DNA from: Steroidobacteraceae bacterium
Lineage (GTDB): Bacteria > Pseudomonadota > Gammaproteobacteria > Steroidobacterales > Steroidobacteraceae
Direction of reading: 5' to 3'
Assembly: GCA_027456085.1 (NCBI GenBank)
Contig: DAIDVO010000067.1
Location: 1-43,473 of the forward strand
Length of the DNA: 43,473 nucleotides
Made by a program: the position numbers and the translations under genes. Positions 23,409 through 32,031 of the stretch are shown here, one piece after another (within the stretch, counting starts at the first letter, position 1; the number at the start of each line of letters is the position of its first letter). The notes under the pieces were generated by a model. It worked only from the letters and a program-made list of their open reading frames with translations. It made no database searches and was not told where the DNA came from.

Positions 23409-25370
23409 CTATGGGGCAGGCACGTTGATGACCGTGGCCACCAGTGTGACCGAAGCACCCAGGGAGACGATTCTGCCGTTCAAAGTCACGATTGCCGTGT
23501 TGCCTACGGTGGAGAACGCCGCGCCCGCCTGAGAGATGATCGTTCCCACCATCGTGCCGCCGCCTGCCGCATCGATCGTCGCGGCACTGCCGACCTGCCA
23601 ATAGACGTTCTTTGCCTGTGCGCCGTTGACGAGGATTACGCTTTGCGGAAAGGCTGCGCCCGGGCCGCCTACGGTTAGCGTGGTCGCCATCTGGAACACC
23701 CAGACGGCATTCGCGTCGCCTCGGGCATCGAGGGTCAGGTCGCCGCCTTGAATCATGAAGCTACCGGCCGCAGCGGTGTAAACGCCGGGAACCAGCACGA
23801 GGTTCGCCAAGTTGCCGGCTCCGGGATCGGGTCCACCAGGTAGTGCTACCAGGGCGTTGTACGCGGTGAGTGCATCGGCGCGAGCTTGCATGGCGGCTGC
23901 GGCGGTGGTCGCGGTGCCCTCGCTGGGACAGGCCGCTGTGGGCGGTGGTGGCGCCGTATAGATCAGTCCATTCACGATGCCAACATCGGCGCCCAGGACT
24001 TCCGTGTAGGTGCAGCCTACCCCGGAGTCGTGCAGGCCGGTCACCAACGTCGACACGGCGGTCGTGCCGACGTCGCCGTTGATCACGGTCAAGATTCCGG
24101 AGTTGGTCACCCCTGCCGAACCGCCGAATGTCCCGAACGATGCGGCGGACGCCAGAGGGACCGGTGCCAGGCAAGCCGGGCCCGCAGCGACCACGGTGAA
24201 GTTCCAGGTAACGTCGCCCGGCAGGGTATCGGCCGGAACAACCAGGTCTCGCACTCCGTTGGCGCCGCCTTTGATTGTGGCCGTGTAGGTCACGCCGGCG
24301 GCGAGCGGGATCTGCGGCGTAAATGTCGCAACCAGCCCGGTCGCGGCATCGACAGACACGGACGCGGCACTGACGGGTGCCGACGCCGGCGCGGGACCGG
24401 TCACGAGAAAGGTCGCCGCGTTGAGCGTCGTCGGGTCGATCCGCGAACCGCCCGGCACCGTGAATGTGGCATTGATGCCCGTGCTCGGGCATACCGCGTT
24501 CGCATTCGCCGCCGGGTTGGTGGATAGCACCGCCAAATTTCCCGCGGCACTTGGAGATGCCGCGGTGATCGTCCAGACGTAGCTGCTCGGCGCGGGCAGC
24601 GGCGCTTGATTGCCGGCCAGTCCATTGCCGGCCAAATCCGTGGCCGCGGCGGTAATCGTGACCGTATAGGTGTCGCCTACCACCAAATTGGCGGCCGGCG
24701 TAAACACGGCGGCTCTCGCGTCGGCCGAGTAGCCGACGCTACCGGCAGGGGAGATGCAAGGCGCCGTACAGGTGACTGTAAAGCTTGTCGCGGAAATCGT
24801 CGCCGGCGCCATGCTCTTGGTGAAGATGGCGGGGATCGCGGTGTTGCTCGGCACGCCCGCCGTCGGACCCGGGGTTGTGGTCGCAGGGTAGGTCATCGAA
24901 ACTCGGGGCCGGATCGTGTCCGATGTAGGCGCTGTCGTAAATTGCCAGGTGAAGGGACTCGCCATCGCGACCCCGGTGGCAAGACTCTGGGCGCCGGCGA
25001 TCGTGGCGGTATATTGCGTGAGCGTTGCCAAGGCGGTGCCGGGAGTCAACGTAAAGGTGGCGATCGTATTCGTTGCATCGAGAGCCACCGCGCCCGTGGC
25101 GGCAACGCACGGACTCGCGCACGTCAGCGTCAAACTCGCAGTACCGGCAATCGGTGCAACCGGCTCGTTGAAGGTTACCGTGACGAGCGTGTTGTTGGTT
25201 GCAACACCGCTAGCGCCGTTCGTCGGCGTCTCGGTGATCACGGCCGGACGAAGCGCGGTGATTCCGTTCGAGCCGAGGATGGCATCTCTGCCGCATCCTG
25301 AGACCAAGGCGCACAGCGCCACCGCCATCGACCAGTTGCGGTATCGCGAATCATTTTTAAACATGTTCAT
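23409..25370 (-). CDS. Ig-like repeat lipoprotein with DUF3494 ice-binding-type domain
   Basis: The track start is 25523, but ATG 25370 follows GAGG at 5 bases and yields a lipoprotein signal with lipobox LVSGC, so the mature product (653 residues in all) should be lipid-anchored on the cell envelope. About three Ig-like repeats of the Big_5 kind follow, each opening like VITETPTNGASGV, RVSMTYPATTTPG or LAVLSTNPAANANAV. The C-terminal 240 residues match the DUF3494 ice-binding/adhesin beta-solenoid: LASAASFGTFGGSAGVTNSG, NGDVGTT, VPGVYTA, LTLDARGDANAVWVFQ, VILVNGAQAKNVYWQVGSAA. Members bind ice in polar organisms but are also found in mesophiles, where adhesion is more likely. Composition is Ala/Thr/Val-rich. 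It is first in an operon with the OmpA gene. Confidence 0.87.
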   Translation of the reverse strand: MNMFKNDSRYRNWSMAVALCALVSGCGRDAILGSNGITALRPAVITETPTNGASGVATNNTLVTVTFNEPVAPIAGTASLTLTCASPCVAATGAVALDATNTIATFTLTPGTALATLTQYTATIAGAQSLATGVAMASPFTWQFTTAPTSDTIRPRVSMTYPATTTPGPTAGVPSNTAIPAIFTKSMAPATISATSFTVTCTAPCISPAGSVGYSADARAAVFTPAANLVVGDTYTVTITAAATDLAGNGLAGNQAPLPAPSSYVWTITAASPSAAGNLAVLSTNPAANANAVCPSTGINATFTVPGGSRIDPTTLNAATFLVTGPAPASAPVSAASVSVDAATGLVATFTPQIPLAAGVTYTATIKGGANGVRDLVVPADTLPGDVTWNFTVVAAGPACLAPVPLASAASFGTFGGSAGVTNSGILTVINGDVGTTAVSTLVTGLHDSGVGCTYTEVLGADVGIVNGLIYTAPPPPTAACPSEGTATTAAAAMQARADALTAYNALVALPGGPDPGAGNLANLVLVPGVYTAAAGSFMIQGGDLTLDARGDANAVWVFQMATTLTVGGPGAAFPQSVILVNGAQAKNVYWQVGSAATIDAAGGGTMVGTIISQAGAAFSTVGNTAIVTLNGRIVSLGASVTLVATVINVPAP

Positions 25371-25618
25371 GTGCGCCTCGAACCTGTAATTCAAAGAACC
25401 GGCCATGCCGACGTAAGCCACGCATCGATCCATCCGACGCGTCGGGACGCTTGCAAACGCTACTGCGCCCCATCGGCGAGAACCATACGACGAGGAGCGA
25501 CGGACTTCAGTACGCCAGCGCACCTACGCAATGACATCTGCGCTGCCGCGGCGTGCGTGGTGCGGGGTGCGGTTCGTGGTACGATCCGCGCGCTCATTAG
25601 GATTATGCGTTCATCGCG
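25371..25618. other. Divergent intergenic region
   Basis: About 250 bases separate the divergent lipoprotein and cysteine synthase genes. ORFs in this stretch are extensions of neighbouring frames or shadows, and I see no RNA gene or convincing repeat. It must carry promoters for both directions; I could not pick -35/-10 elements with confidence. Confidence 0.5.
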
Positions 25619-26623
25619 ATGACAGGCACATCTCACGGCAGCTCGTGGAAAAATGGTCTTTCCGAGGCGATCGGCAACACGCCGCTCATTCGCCTTTGCC
25701 GCGCCTCCGACGCCACCGGTTGCACCATCCTCGGCAAGGCGGAGTTCATGAACCCCGGCTGTTCGGTGAAGGATCGCACGGCCCTCTATATCATCGACGA
25801 CGCCGAGCAGCGCGGCGTGCTGAAGCCGGGCGGCACGATCGTGGAGGGCACCGCGGGCAACACCGGCATCGGCCTGACGTTGGTCGCCAACAGCCGCGGG
25901 TATCGTTGCCGCATCGTGATGCCGGAGACGCAAAGTCAGGAGAAGATCGACTTTCTGCGCATGATCGGCGCCGACCTGCGACTGGTCCCCGCGAAGCCGT
26001 ATCGCGACCCGGGCAACTACGTGCACGTCTCCCGCCGTCTGGCGCAGGAAACCGGCGGGATCTGGGCCAACCAGTTCGACAATCTGGCGAACCGCGAGGG
26101 ACATCGGGTGTCCACGGGACCCGAGATCTGGGCGCAGACCGGCGGAAAGATCGATGCATTCACTTGCGCCTGCGGTACGGGGGGGACTCTGGCGGGCACG
26201 GCGATGGCGCTCAAGGAACGGAACCCCGGCGTGAAAATCGTGCTGGCGGATCCGCACGGAAGCGCGCTATACGGCTGGGTCAAGAGCAACGATCTGACGG
26301 TGACGGGATCCTCGATCACCGAGGGGATCGGTCAGGGACGCGTGCCCGCCAATCTGGATGGTGCGCCGATCGATGACGCGGAGCGGATCGGCGACGCGGA
26401 GGCACTGGAACAGATTTACGATCTGCTGATCCATGAGGGTCTGTCGGTTGGGACATCGTCCGGCATCAATGTCGCGGCGGCGATCCGGGTGGCCAAGACT
26501 CTCGGGCCCGGTCACACGGTTGTGACGATCTTGTGCGACGGAGGCGCGCGCTATGCGTCCAAGCTGTTCAATCGGCCGTTCCTGCGCGAGAAGGGTTTGC
26601 CGGTGCCCGAATGGATCGCATGA
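25619..26623 (+). CDS. cysK: Cysteine synthase (PLP-dependent O-acetylserine sulfhydrylase family)
   Basis: A 334-residue fold-type II PLP enzyme that makes cysteine from O-acetylserine and sulfide in the cytoplasm. The Schiff-base lysine is Lys51 in NPGCSVKDRTA. The substrate-binding loop is EGTAGNTGIGL, the PLP-phosphate loop is GTGGTLAGT, and a late SGINVAAA segment contacts the pyridine ring. Length is close to standard CysK. The variant GCSVKDR rather than GxSVKDR with a Gly-Ser, and a long segment GSSITEGIGQGRVP, place it in the branch often annotated cysteine synthase A; cystathionine beta-synthase-like activity cannot be ruled out. It precedes the LysR gene by 48 bases on the same strand. 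No role in the methyl-transfer operon is evident. Confidence 0.88.
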   Translation: MTGTSHGSSWKNGLSEAIGNTPLIRLCRASDATGCTILGKAEFMNPGCSVKDRTALYIIDDAEQRGVLKPGGTIVEGTAGNTGIGLTLVANSRGYRCRIVMPETQSQEKIDFLRMIGADLRLVPAKPYRDPGNYVHVSRRLAQETGGIWANQFDNLANREGHRVSTGPEIWAQTGGKIDAFTCACGTGGTLAGTAMALKERNPGVKIVLADPHGSALYGWVKSNDLTVTGSSITEGIGQGRVPANLDGAPIDDAERIGDAEALEQIYDLLIHEGLSVGTSSGINVAAAIRVAKTLGPGHTVVTILCDGGARYASKLFNRPFLREKGLPVPEWIA

Positions 26624-26671
26624 ACCATCGAAACCTCCGCTGGCAAGGCGTCGTCATCATGGGATATTGAA

Positions 26672-27643
26672 GTGGCTACCGCTCGAAACAACACAGGGCG
26701 CATCGATTTGAACGCTCTCTTGATGTTTCACGCCATTGCGTCCACCGGCAGCCTCACCCGGGCGGCCGCCCGACTAGATGTATCGAAAGCGACGCTGAGC
26801 CGCCGACTTCGGGAGCTTGAGCGCGAGGTCAATGCGCTATTAGTGACGCGGGGGCATCGACGGCTGGAGTTGACCGAGGCCGGGGCCGTTCTCTTCGCAG
26901 ACTCGCAGACCCTTGCTGCCGAGGCCCAGGCCGTAGCCGATCGCGTGCGTACGCTTCGCACGGAATTCGATGGGGCTCTGCGCGTCGCCGTACCTACGGG
27001 GTTCATGGCGACGGTGTGTGACAAAGCCGTGCTTCGGTTCGCGGCGCGCCACCCGCGTGTTCGTTTGCACGTAACTCAGGCGGACCGTCCGATTGATGTT
27101 ACCCAGGAACCCTTCGACGTCGCGGTGCACATCGGTGCCGTGCCCAACCGCGACGTCCCGATGCGCCTGCTCGCGCGCGTCCGTCGCGGCGCCTATGCGA
27201 GCCCGGCTTACCTCAAAGGAAGGCCGACTCCGGTTGCTGTGGCGGATCTTGCAGCCAATGCCTGTATTGCCCTGTCATCGCAGATTTCCGCGGGGGTCTG
27301 GTCGATCATTGAGCCATCCGGCCGGCGTAGCGTCCGCCGTTCGCTGCGCGCGATCGTGTCGGATGTCCATCTCGCCCGGGAGATGGCGCGTGCGGGGCTT
27401 GGAATCGCCGCGCTCCCGGAGGCCTTGTGTCGCGAGGACGTCGAATCCGGCAGGCTGGTACGCGTGTTGACGGAATGGCGGATCCCCGTAGCCGAGGTGT
27501 TTGCAACCTACGCTGATCGGCACTACATGCCGAGTAAGATCCGCACTTTTCTCGATTTCCTGAGGACCGAGTTCGACGACTTGATCGCCGATGGGCGCGG
27601 CAAGAAGCGGCCTCTGCGCACCGTTGCGAAACTGAAACCGTAG
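26672..27643 (+). CDS. LysR-family transcriptional regulator
   Basis: A 323-residue LysR-type regulator starting at a GTG (26672), with GGGA eight bases upstream. The N-terminal winged helix-turn-helix is evident in FHAIASTGSLTRAAARLDVSKATLSRRLRELE, and the rest is a periplasmic-binding-protein-like effector domain (LRVAVPTGFMATV, FDVAVHIGAVP, AGLGIAALPEAL). The style resembles the DmlR/CrgA subgroup. It lies on the same strand and about 160 bases upstream of the cobalamin-dependent operon, so it is the obvious candidate regulator, although LysR targets are more often divergent. A basic C-terminal tail (GRGKKRPLRTVAKLKP) extends beyond the fold. Confidence 0.9.
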   Translation: MATARNNTGRIDLNALLMFHAIASTGSLTRAAARLDVSKATLSRRLRELEREVNALLVTRGHRRLELTEAGAVLFADSQTLAAEAQAVADRVRTLRTEFDGALRVAVPTGFMATVCDKAVLRFAARHPRVRLHVTQADRPIDVTQEPFDVAVHIGAVPNRDVPMRLLARVRRGAYASPAYLKGRPTPVAVADLAANACIALSSQISAGVWSIIEPSGRRSVRRSLRAIVSDVHLAREMARAGLGIAALPEALCREDVESGRLVRVLTEWRIPVAEVFATYADRHYMPSKIRTFLDFLRTEFDDLIADGRGKKRPLRTVAKLKP

Positions 27644-27788
27644 GTTCCGCGAATCGCTCTTCCTTGCGCGACCTCCCGGCGCTAGATTCAGCGGCGAACT
27701 TTGATGTCGGGGCGACGTGCAAAACATTCCACGATGTCGTTGCCGTCGCGTTGCGGGCTCCGAGGAGCGCGGCGCCTGCGCGATTGCC

Positions 27789-27796
27789 GGGGGGGG
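27789..27796 (+). repeat. Run of eight G, possible ribosome-binding site before GTG start
   Basis: Eight consecutive G residues end nine bases before GTG 27806, the start I prefer for the UroD-type gene. The run could serve as a G-rich ribosome-binding site. It is also a place where slippage or a sequencing error would change the reading frame of the N-terminal extension. Confidence 0.4.
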
Positions 27797-27805
27797 AATG
27801 CACCA

Positions 27806-29164
27806 GTGCTCGGAGACAATGCCAACAAGCCGACGATTCCCGCCAATGGCCCCGAAGACAAGCAACGTGCCCGCCTCGCCGGCTGGCAGGCGCTCGATGG
27901 GAAACAGTTCGAGGGCCCGGCCGTCGCCGAACTCTACAGGCAGCGGGCGACGCGGTTTGTGGACATCGTACAACTGAGACAGCCGGACCGCGTACCGTCG
28001 CTGCTGTTGTCATCAGGGATTGTGCCCCGGTACGCCGGGATTTCATTCGCAGACACGTTCTACGATGCCGAGAAGAGCGCCGCGGCTACACGGAAATTCA
28101 TAGAGGAATTTCGGCCCGAATACACGTTGATGGGCGGAGGCGCATCCGGCAGAGCCTACGATCTTCTGGGCTACAACGCCTACAAGCGGCCCGGCAGCAG
28201 CCTGCCGGACGACGTGCCGTTTCAGTATGTCGAAGGCGAATACATGCCCGCCGAGGACTACGCCGCGCTGATCAACAATCCCGAAGGCTACATGCTGCGC
28301 AATTATCTCCCGCGGGTGTGCGACAACCTGCAGGGACTGCGCCTGCTTCCCAGCCTGTTCTCGACCGTGGAGATGATCGGCCTCAGCGCCTGGCTCGCCG
28401 GCCTGTCGGCACCACCATTGCTGGAGGCGCTGAGACGGCTCGGCGAGGCCGCCGAACACGTCGGCAAGAACCACGCGGTCTGGATGAAGACGAGCGCCCA
28501 GATCCTCGGCCGTCATGGCTGCCCCGGCCTGGTGGGCGGCGTCGCCAAGGCACCGTTCGACATCGTCGCGGATACGCTTCGCGGTACGCGCGGCGCACTG
28601 ATGGATCTTTACCGGCGTCCGGACAAGCTGCTCGCCGCCAGCGAAGCACTGATTCCCACCTCGATTCACATGGGCGTCGGGGCAGGTGAGCCCGGTCCGC
28701 CACCGTTTGTGTTCATGCCGTTGCACAAAGGCGCGTCCGCGTTCATGTCGTTCAAGCACTTCCAGAAGTTCTACTGGCCATCCTTCGAGCGCCAACTGGA
28801 AGGCATCATCGCCGCGGGCATGGTGCCATTTTCCTTCGTCGAGGGTGGCTTTGACGAAGCACGGCTCGAGTTCATTGCGGCGTCGGGACTGCCGGCCGGC
28901 CGGACCATCTGGCTGTTCGACCGCACCGACCTGCGCCTGGTAAAGAAACACTTTAGCGGCTTCGCCTGCTTCGGCGGAAACGTGCCGGCCTCGCTGTTCT
29001 CGGCCGGCACCGTCGCGCAGATGGAGGATTACTGTAAACACCTGATTGATGACGTCGCGCCCGGCGGCGGCTTCTTCCTCTCGCCCGGCGCGACCGTGGA
29101 TGATGCGAATCCGGCTGTCGTGCGGGCGTATATGGCCTGCGCCGAGAAATACGGGGTTTATTGA
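27806..29164 (+). CDS. UroD-fold methyltransferase family protein (candidate MT1 of corrinoid system)
   Basis: A uroporphyrinogen-decarboxylase-fold protein. The track ORF starts at 27701, but its first 35 residues are Arg-rich and unlike the family; GTG 27806 after a G-run gives 452 residues. Family segments include FADTFYDAEKSAAATRKFIEEF, PFVFMPLHKGASAFMS, WPSFERQLEGIIAAGMVPFSFVEGGF, FGGNVPASLFSAGT and GGGFFLSPGA. UroD-fold proteins such as MtaA and CmuA move methyl groups to or from cobalamin. With a corrinoid protein, an activase and a pterin methyltransferase downstream, this is the likely substrate-demethylating enzyme. The H-x-C and later Cys zinc ligands of the MtaA/CmuA type are not seen: the sites read SFVEGG and SPGATVDD. 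It therefore belongs to a different branch. Heme-pathway decarboxylase function is unlikely. Substrate unknown. Confidence 0.8.
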   Translation: MLGDNANKPTIPANGPEDKQRARLAGWQALDGKQFEGPAVAELYRQRATRFVDIVQLRQPDRVPSLLLSSGIVPRYAGISFADTFYDAEKSAAATRKFIEEFRPEYTLMGGGASGRAYDLLGYNAYKRPGSSLPDDVPFQYVEGEYMPAEDYAALINNPEGYMLRNYLPRVCDNLQGLRLLPSLFSTVEMIGLSAWLAGLSAPPLLEALRRLGEAAEHVGKNHAVWMKTSAQILGRHGCPGLVGGVAKAPFDIVADTLRGTRGALMDLYRRPDKLLAASEALIPTSIHMGVGAGEPGPPPFVFMPLHKGASAFMSFKHFQKFYWPSFERQLEGIIAAGMVPFSFVEGGFDEARLEFIAASGLPAGRTIWLFDRTDLRLVKKHFSGFACFGGNVPASLFSAGTVAQMEDYCKHLIDDVAPGGGFFLSPGATVDDANPAVVRAYMACAEKYGVY

Positions 29165-29230
29165 CGGGAGACGGCGCATGCAAACCCGATGTACGAACAG
29201 CGTTGCAAAGCGGGACCACGTCGAGTCCAC

Positions 29231-29236
29231 AGGAGG
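29231..29236 (+). promoter_or_regulatory. Ribosome-binding site AGGAGG fixing FAD oxidoreductase start
   Basis: AGGAGG lies nine bases before ATG 29246 and selects it over the track start 29189, which has no such site. Confidence 0.75.
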
Positions 29237-29245
29237 ACACCAGCA

Positions 29246-30709
29246 ATGGAACAGGCCGCGTTAGTGAATGCCATCGGTTCAGGACGGGTCAGTCATGATC
29301 CGGCGGAACTGGAGAGTTATTCGAGCGACGTCAGTTTCGCCAACCGCGTGCGCCCCGCATCGCTCGTAAAGCCGAGAACCACGGACGAGGTTCACCGAAT
29401 CCTGAAATTTGCCAACGAGACCAAGACGCCTCTGGTACCGGTCAGTTCGGGCGCACCGCACTTCCGCGGAGATACCGTTCCCAGTGTGGGCGGCGCGCTC
29501 ATCGTCGATATGAGCGGCATGAAGAAGATTCTGATGGTGGACCGTGACAGACGCGTAGCCATGTGCGAGCCGGGAGTCACCTTCGGCGAACTGATTCCGG
29601 CGGCGCAAAAGGCAGGGCTTCGGCTCAACATGCCGCTTCTGCCGCGGGCATCCAAGTCGGTGATCGGCAGCATTCTCGAGCGAGAGCCCGTCGTCATGCC
29701 CAAATACCAATGGGATATTTCCGACCCGCTGGCGTGTGCCGAAATCATTTTTGGAACCGGTGATGAGTTCAGAACCGGACAGGCCGCGGGTCCCGGTACC
29801 GTCGCGGAGCAAAGAGCGGTGGGAGGCGTGCAAAAGGCGCCCTACGGACCCGGCACGGCTTCGTTGCACCGCCTGATCCAGGGGGCTCAAGGAACGCTGG
29901 GTATCGTCACTTGGGTGTCGATGCGATGCGAAATATTGCCGAGTCTGGAAGAGCCCTTCGTCGTTGGCTCCTGCGATCTGGACCAGCTGCTCGAATTGAC
30001 CCATTGGCTGATTCGACAGCGAATGGTCAACGAGTGCTTCATCCTCAATAATGCGAATCTCGCGACCATCTTCGCGAATCCGGCGGCCGCCGACTACCGG
30101 AGCCTCAAAGCGGCGCTGCCTACCTGGACCCTGTTCTACACGGTGGCCGGCGGCGAATATTTCCCGGAGGAACGGGTCGGCTCCCAAATCAAGGACATCA
30201 CCGAGATCGCGCAGCGATTGGGTATCGAGGCGGTCAGGACAGTCGGCGGGATTTCCGCCAATGAAATCATGAAAACGGTACAGCAGCCTTGCGCAAATCC
30301 CTACTGGAAGCTTCGCCCCAGGGGCGCCTCCCAGGACATTTTCTTCATGACCATCCGGGAGAAACTCGAAGGTCAGATCGCCGGCATGGCTGCGCAGGCG
30401 GATCGAAGTGGCTACGCCGCCGCCGACGTCGGCGTGTACATCCAGCCGGCCGTGCAGGGCACGAGCTTTCACTGCGAGTTCAATCTGTTTTATGACCCCG
30501 GCAACGCCAAGGAACGCAATCGAGTCCGCGAGCTGACCAGTTCGGCCACCAAGAGCTTGCTAGCCGGGGGTGCGTTCTTCTCGAGGCCATATGGGGACGA
30601 TGCAAGGATGATTCTGAACCGCGATGCGGCCTCCGTGGAGGTCTTGCACACGTTCAAGAAGATCTTTGATCCGAACAACGTGATGAATCCGGGGAAAGTC
30701 TGTTTTTGA
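29246..30709 (+). CDS. FAD-binding (PCMH/VAO-type) oxidoreductase, GlcD-like
   Basis: A 487-residue flavoprotein of the PCMH/vanillyl-alcohol-oxidase superfamily; start fixed by AGGAGG. The FAD-binding half has RPASLVKPRTTDEVHRIL, VPVSSGAPHFRGDTVP and VAMCEPGVTFGELI, with the later GTLGIVTWVSMRCEI. The C-terminus ends in the family signature FDPNNVMNPGK. Relatives oxidise glycolate, D-lactate, 2-hydroxy acids or para-alkyl phenols. It is one of two such flavoproteins flanking an iron-sulfur protein of GlcF type, mirroring the GlcD-GlcE-GlcF glycolate oxidase composition. It has no signal peptide or membrane segment, so a cytoplasmic or membrane-associated complex is expected. Its stop overlaps the track start of the next gene, and it lies 81 bases after the UroD gene. 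Substrate not deducible. Confidence 0.88.
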   Translation: MEQAALVNAIGSGRVSHDPAELESYSSDVSFANRVRPASLVKPRTTDEVHRILKFANETKTPLVPVSSGAPHFRGDTVPSVGGALIVDMSGMKKILMVDRDRRVAMCEPGVTFGELIPAAQKAGLRLNMPLLPRASKSVIGSILEREPVVMPKYQWDISDPLACAEIIFGTGDEFRTGQAAGPGTVAEQRAVGGVQKAPYGPGTASLHRLIQGAQGTLGIVTWVSMRCEILPSLEEPFVVGSCDLDQLLELTHWLIRQRMVNECFILNNANLATIFANPAAADYRSLKAALPTWTLFYTVAGGEYFPEERVGSQIKDITEIAQRLGIEAVRTVGGISANEIMKTVQQPCANPYWKLRPRGASQDIFFMTIREKLEGQIAGMAAQADRSGYAAADVGVYIQPAVQGTSFHCEFNLFYDPGNAKERNRVRELTSSATKSLLAGGAFFSRPYGDDARMILNRDAASVEVLHTFKKIFDPNNVMNPGKVCF

Positions 30710-30748
30710 CGCAAGCGGGAATACAGCGACGATCGGCGAACGGACAGC

Positions 30749-30754
30749 AGGAGA
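30749..30754 (+). promoter_or_regulatory. Ribosome-binding site AGGAGA fixing iron-sulfur protein start
   Basis: AGGAGA lies eight bases before ATG 30763 and marks that codon as the start rather than the track start 30706. Confidence 0.7.
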
Positions 30755-30762
30755 CAGCCGCA

Positions 30763-32031
30763 ATGGGATTGGAACAGTACAAGGGCGATATGGACATGTG
30801 TTGCCGCTGCTCGACCTGCAAATTCGTACCCATGCAGCAGGTGAGCGGATTCCAGTACGCCAACGTGTGCCCCAGCATATCCAAATATGACTTTCACAGT
30901 TACTCCGGCGGCGGCCGGCTGAACATCGGCGCATCGATGCTGAAGAACGGGTTCAATTACACGCACAAGCTGCTGGACATCGTCTACAACTGCCAGATGT
31001 GCGGGGCCTGCGGCGTTTCGTGCAATTACGCCATGGACATGGAAGTCATGGCGCCGATCACCGAATTCCGGATCAAGTGTGTCAAGGACGGCAAGACACA
31101 TCCTGCCCTGGACAAGATCATCGCCGGTCTGCGCAAGAACGATTCGATGGTGCCCGTGACCGGCAAGCGCGGTGACTGGGCTGCCGGACTCAACCTGAAG
31201 GACGCCACCAAGGAAAAAGTGGACGTGCTCTATTACGTCGGATGCCTTACGAGCTACGACAAGAAGCTGCAGAAGCTGGCCAGGTCCACCGCGAAAATAC
31301 TGCAGAAGGCAGGGGTCGATTTCGGCATCGCCGGCGATGCGGAGACCAGCAGCGGCGGAGCGGCCTATGAGATGGGGTACGAGCAAGATGCCCTCGACCA
31401 GGCCAAGAAGACCATGGCCCTGATCAAGCAGACCGGAGTCAAGACGGTCGTTGCCTCCGGGGCCGAGGACTACCAGGCCATCAAGGTTCTATATGACAAG
31501 TTCAAGCTGAAGGGCGACCTGAAGGTGCTGCATATTGCGCAGTACATTCCGCAACTGATCAAGGAAGGCAAGCTCGAGCCGAAGAAGAACCTCGAACTCG
31601 CGGTGACGTACCACGATCCGTGCCACTTGGGCAGGCTGGGCGAACCATGGGTCCACTGGGAAGGCAAGAAGGTGCCGGGAGATCGCTTTGTGTTTGATCC
31701 GCCCAAGGTGTACCGGCGCGGAACACACGGCATCTATCAGCAGCCGCGGGACGTGCTGAAGAGCATTCCGGGAGTCAAGCTCACCGAAATGCCGCGGAAC
31801 AAGGAATATGCCTGGTGCTGCGGCGCCGGCGGCGGAGTGTGTGATTCCAATCCGGAATTCGCCCAATGGACGGCTAAGGAAAGAATCGAGGAGGCCGAAT
31901 CCACCGGTGCCGAAGCGCTGGTCACCGCTTGCCCCAAGTGTGAGAAGACGTTCAGCGCGGCGATCGAGGCCAATGGCAGCCGCCTGAAGGTCTACGACAT
32001 TGTGGAACTCGTCGAACAGGCGATCGAATAA
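30763..32031 (+). CDS. GlcF/HdrD-like iron-sulfur protein with CCG domains
   Basis: A 422-residue (Fe-S)-binding oxidoreductase subunit. The N-terminal ferredoxin-like part has two Cys clusters: CCRCSTCK (Cys13, 14, 16, 19) followed by a lone Cys36-Pro, and CQMCGACGVSCNY, each able to hold a 4Fe-4S centre. Two CCG (cysteine-rich) domains follow, with YYVGCLTSYD and YHDPCHLGRLG, and WCCGAGGGV and TACPKCEKTF, as in glycolate oxidase GlcF, heterodisulfide reductase HdrD/HdrB and succinate dehydrogenase SdhE types. It would pass electrons from the two flanking flavoproteins to a quinone or other acceptor. Its last base overlaps the first of the next gene (AATAATGG), so translation is coupled. It has no membrane helices. 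Confidence 0.9.
   Translation: MGLEQYKGDMDMCCRCSTCKFVPMQQVSGFQYANVCPSISKYDFHSYSGGGRLNIGASMLKNGFNYTHKLLDIVYNCQMCGACGVSCNYAMDMEVMAPITEFRIKCVKDGKTHPALDKIIAGLRKNDSMVPVTGKRGDWAAGLNLKDATKEKVDVLYYVGCLTSYDKKLQKLARSTAKILQKAGVDFGIAGDAETSSGGAAYEMGYEQDALDQAKKTMALIKQTGVKTVVASGAEDYQAIKVLYDKFKLKGDLKVLHIAQYIPQLIKEGKLEPKKNLELAVTYHDPCHLGRLGEPWVHWEGKKVPGDRFVFDPPKVYRRGTHGIYQQPRDVLKSIPGVKLTEMPRNKEYAWCCGAGGGVCDSNPEFAQWTAKERIEEAESTGAEALVTACPKCEKTFSAAIEANGSRLKVYDIVELVEQAIE

Noticed and set aside
27644-27805. Possible cobalamin riboswitch before the methyl-transfer operon
   Set aside because: I looked for the B12-box core GCCACTG and a switch-length leader; the gap is about 160 bases and the box is not there.
27806-29164. 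True uroporphyrinogen decarboxylase (HemE) for heme synthesis
   Set aside because: The characteristic HemE N-terminal Arg motif is not seen and the neighbours are corrinoid methyl-transfer genes.
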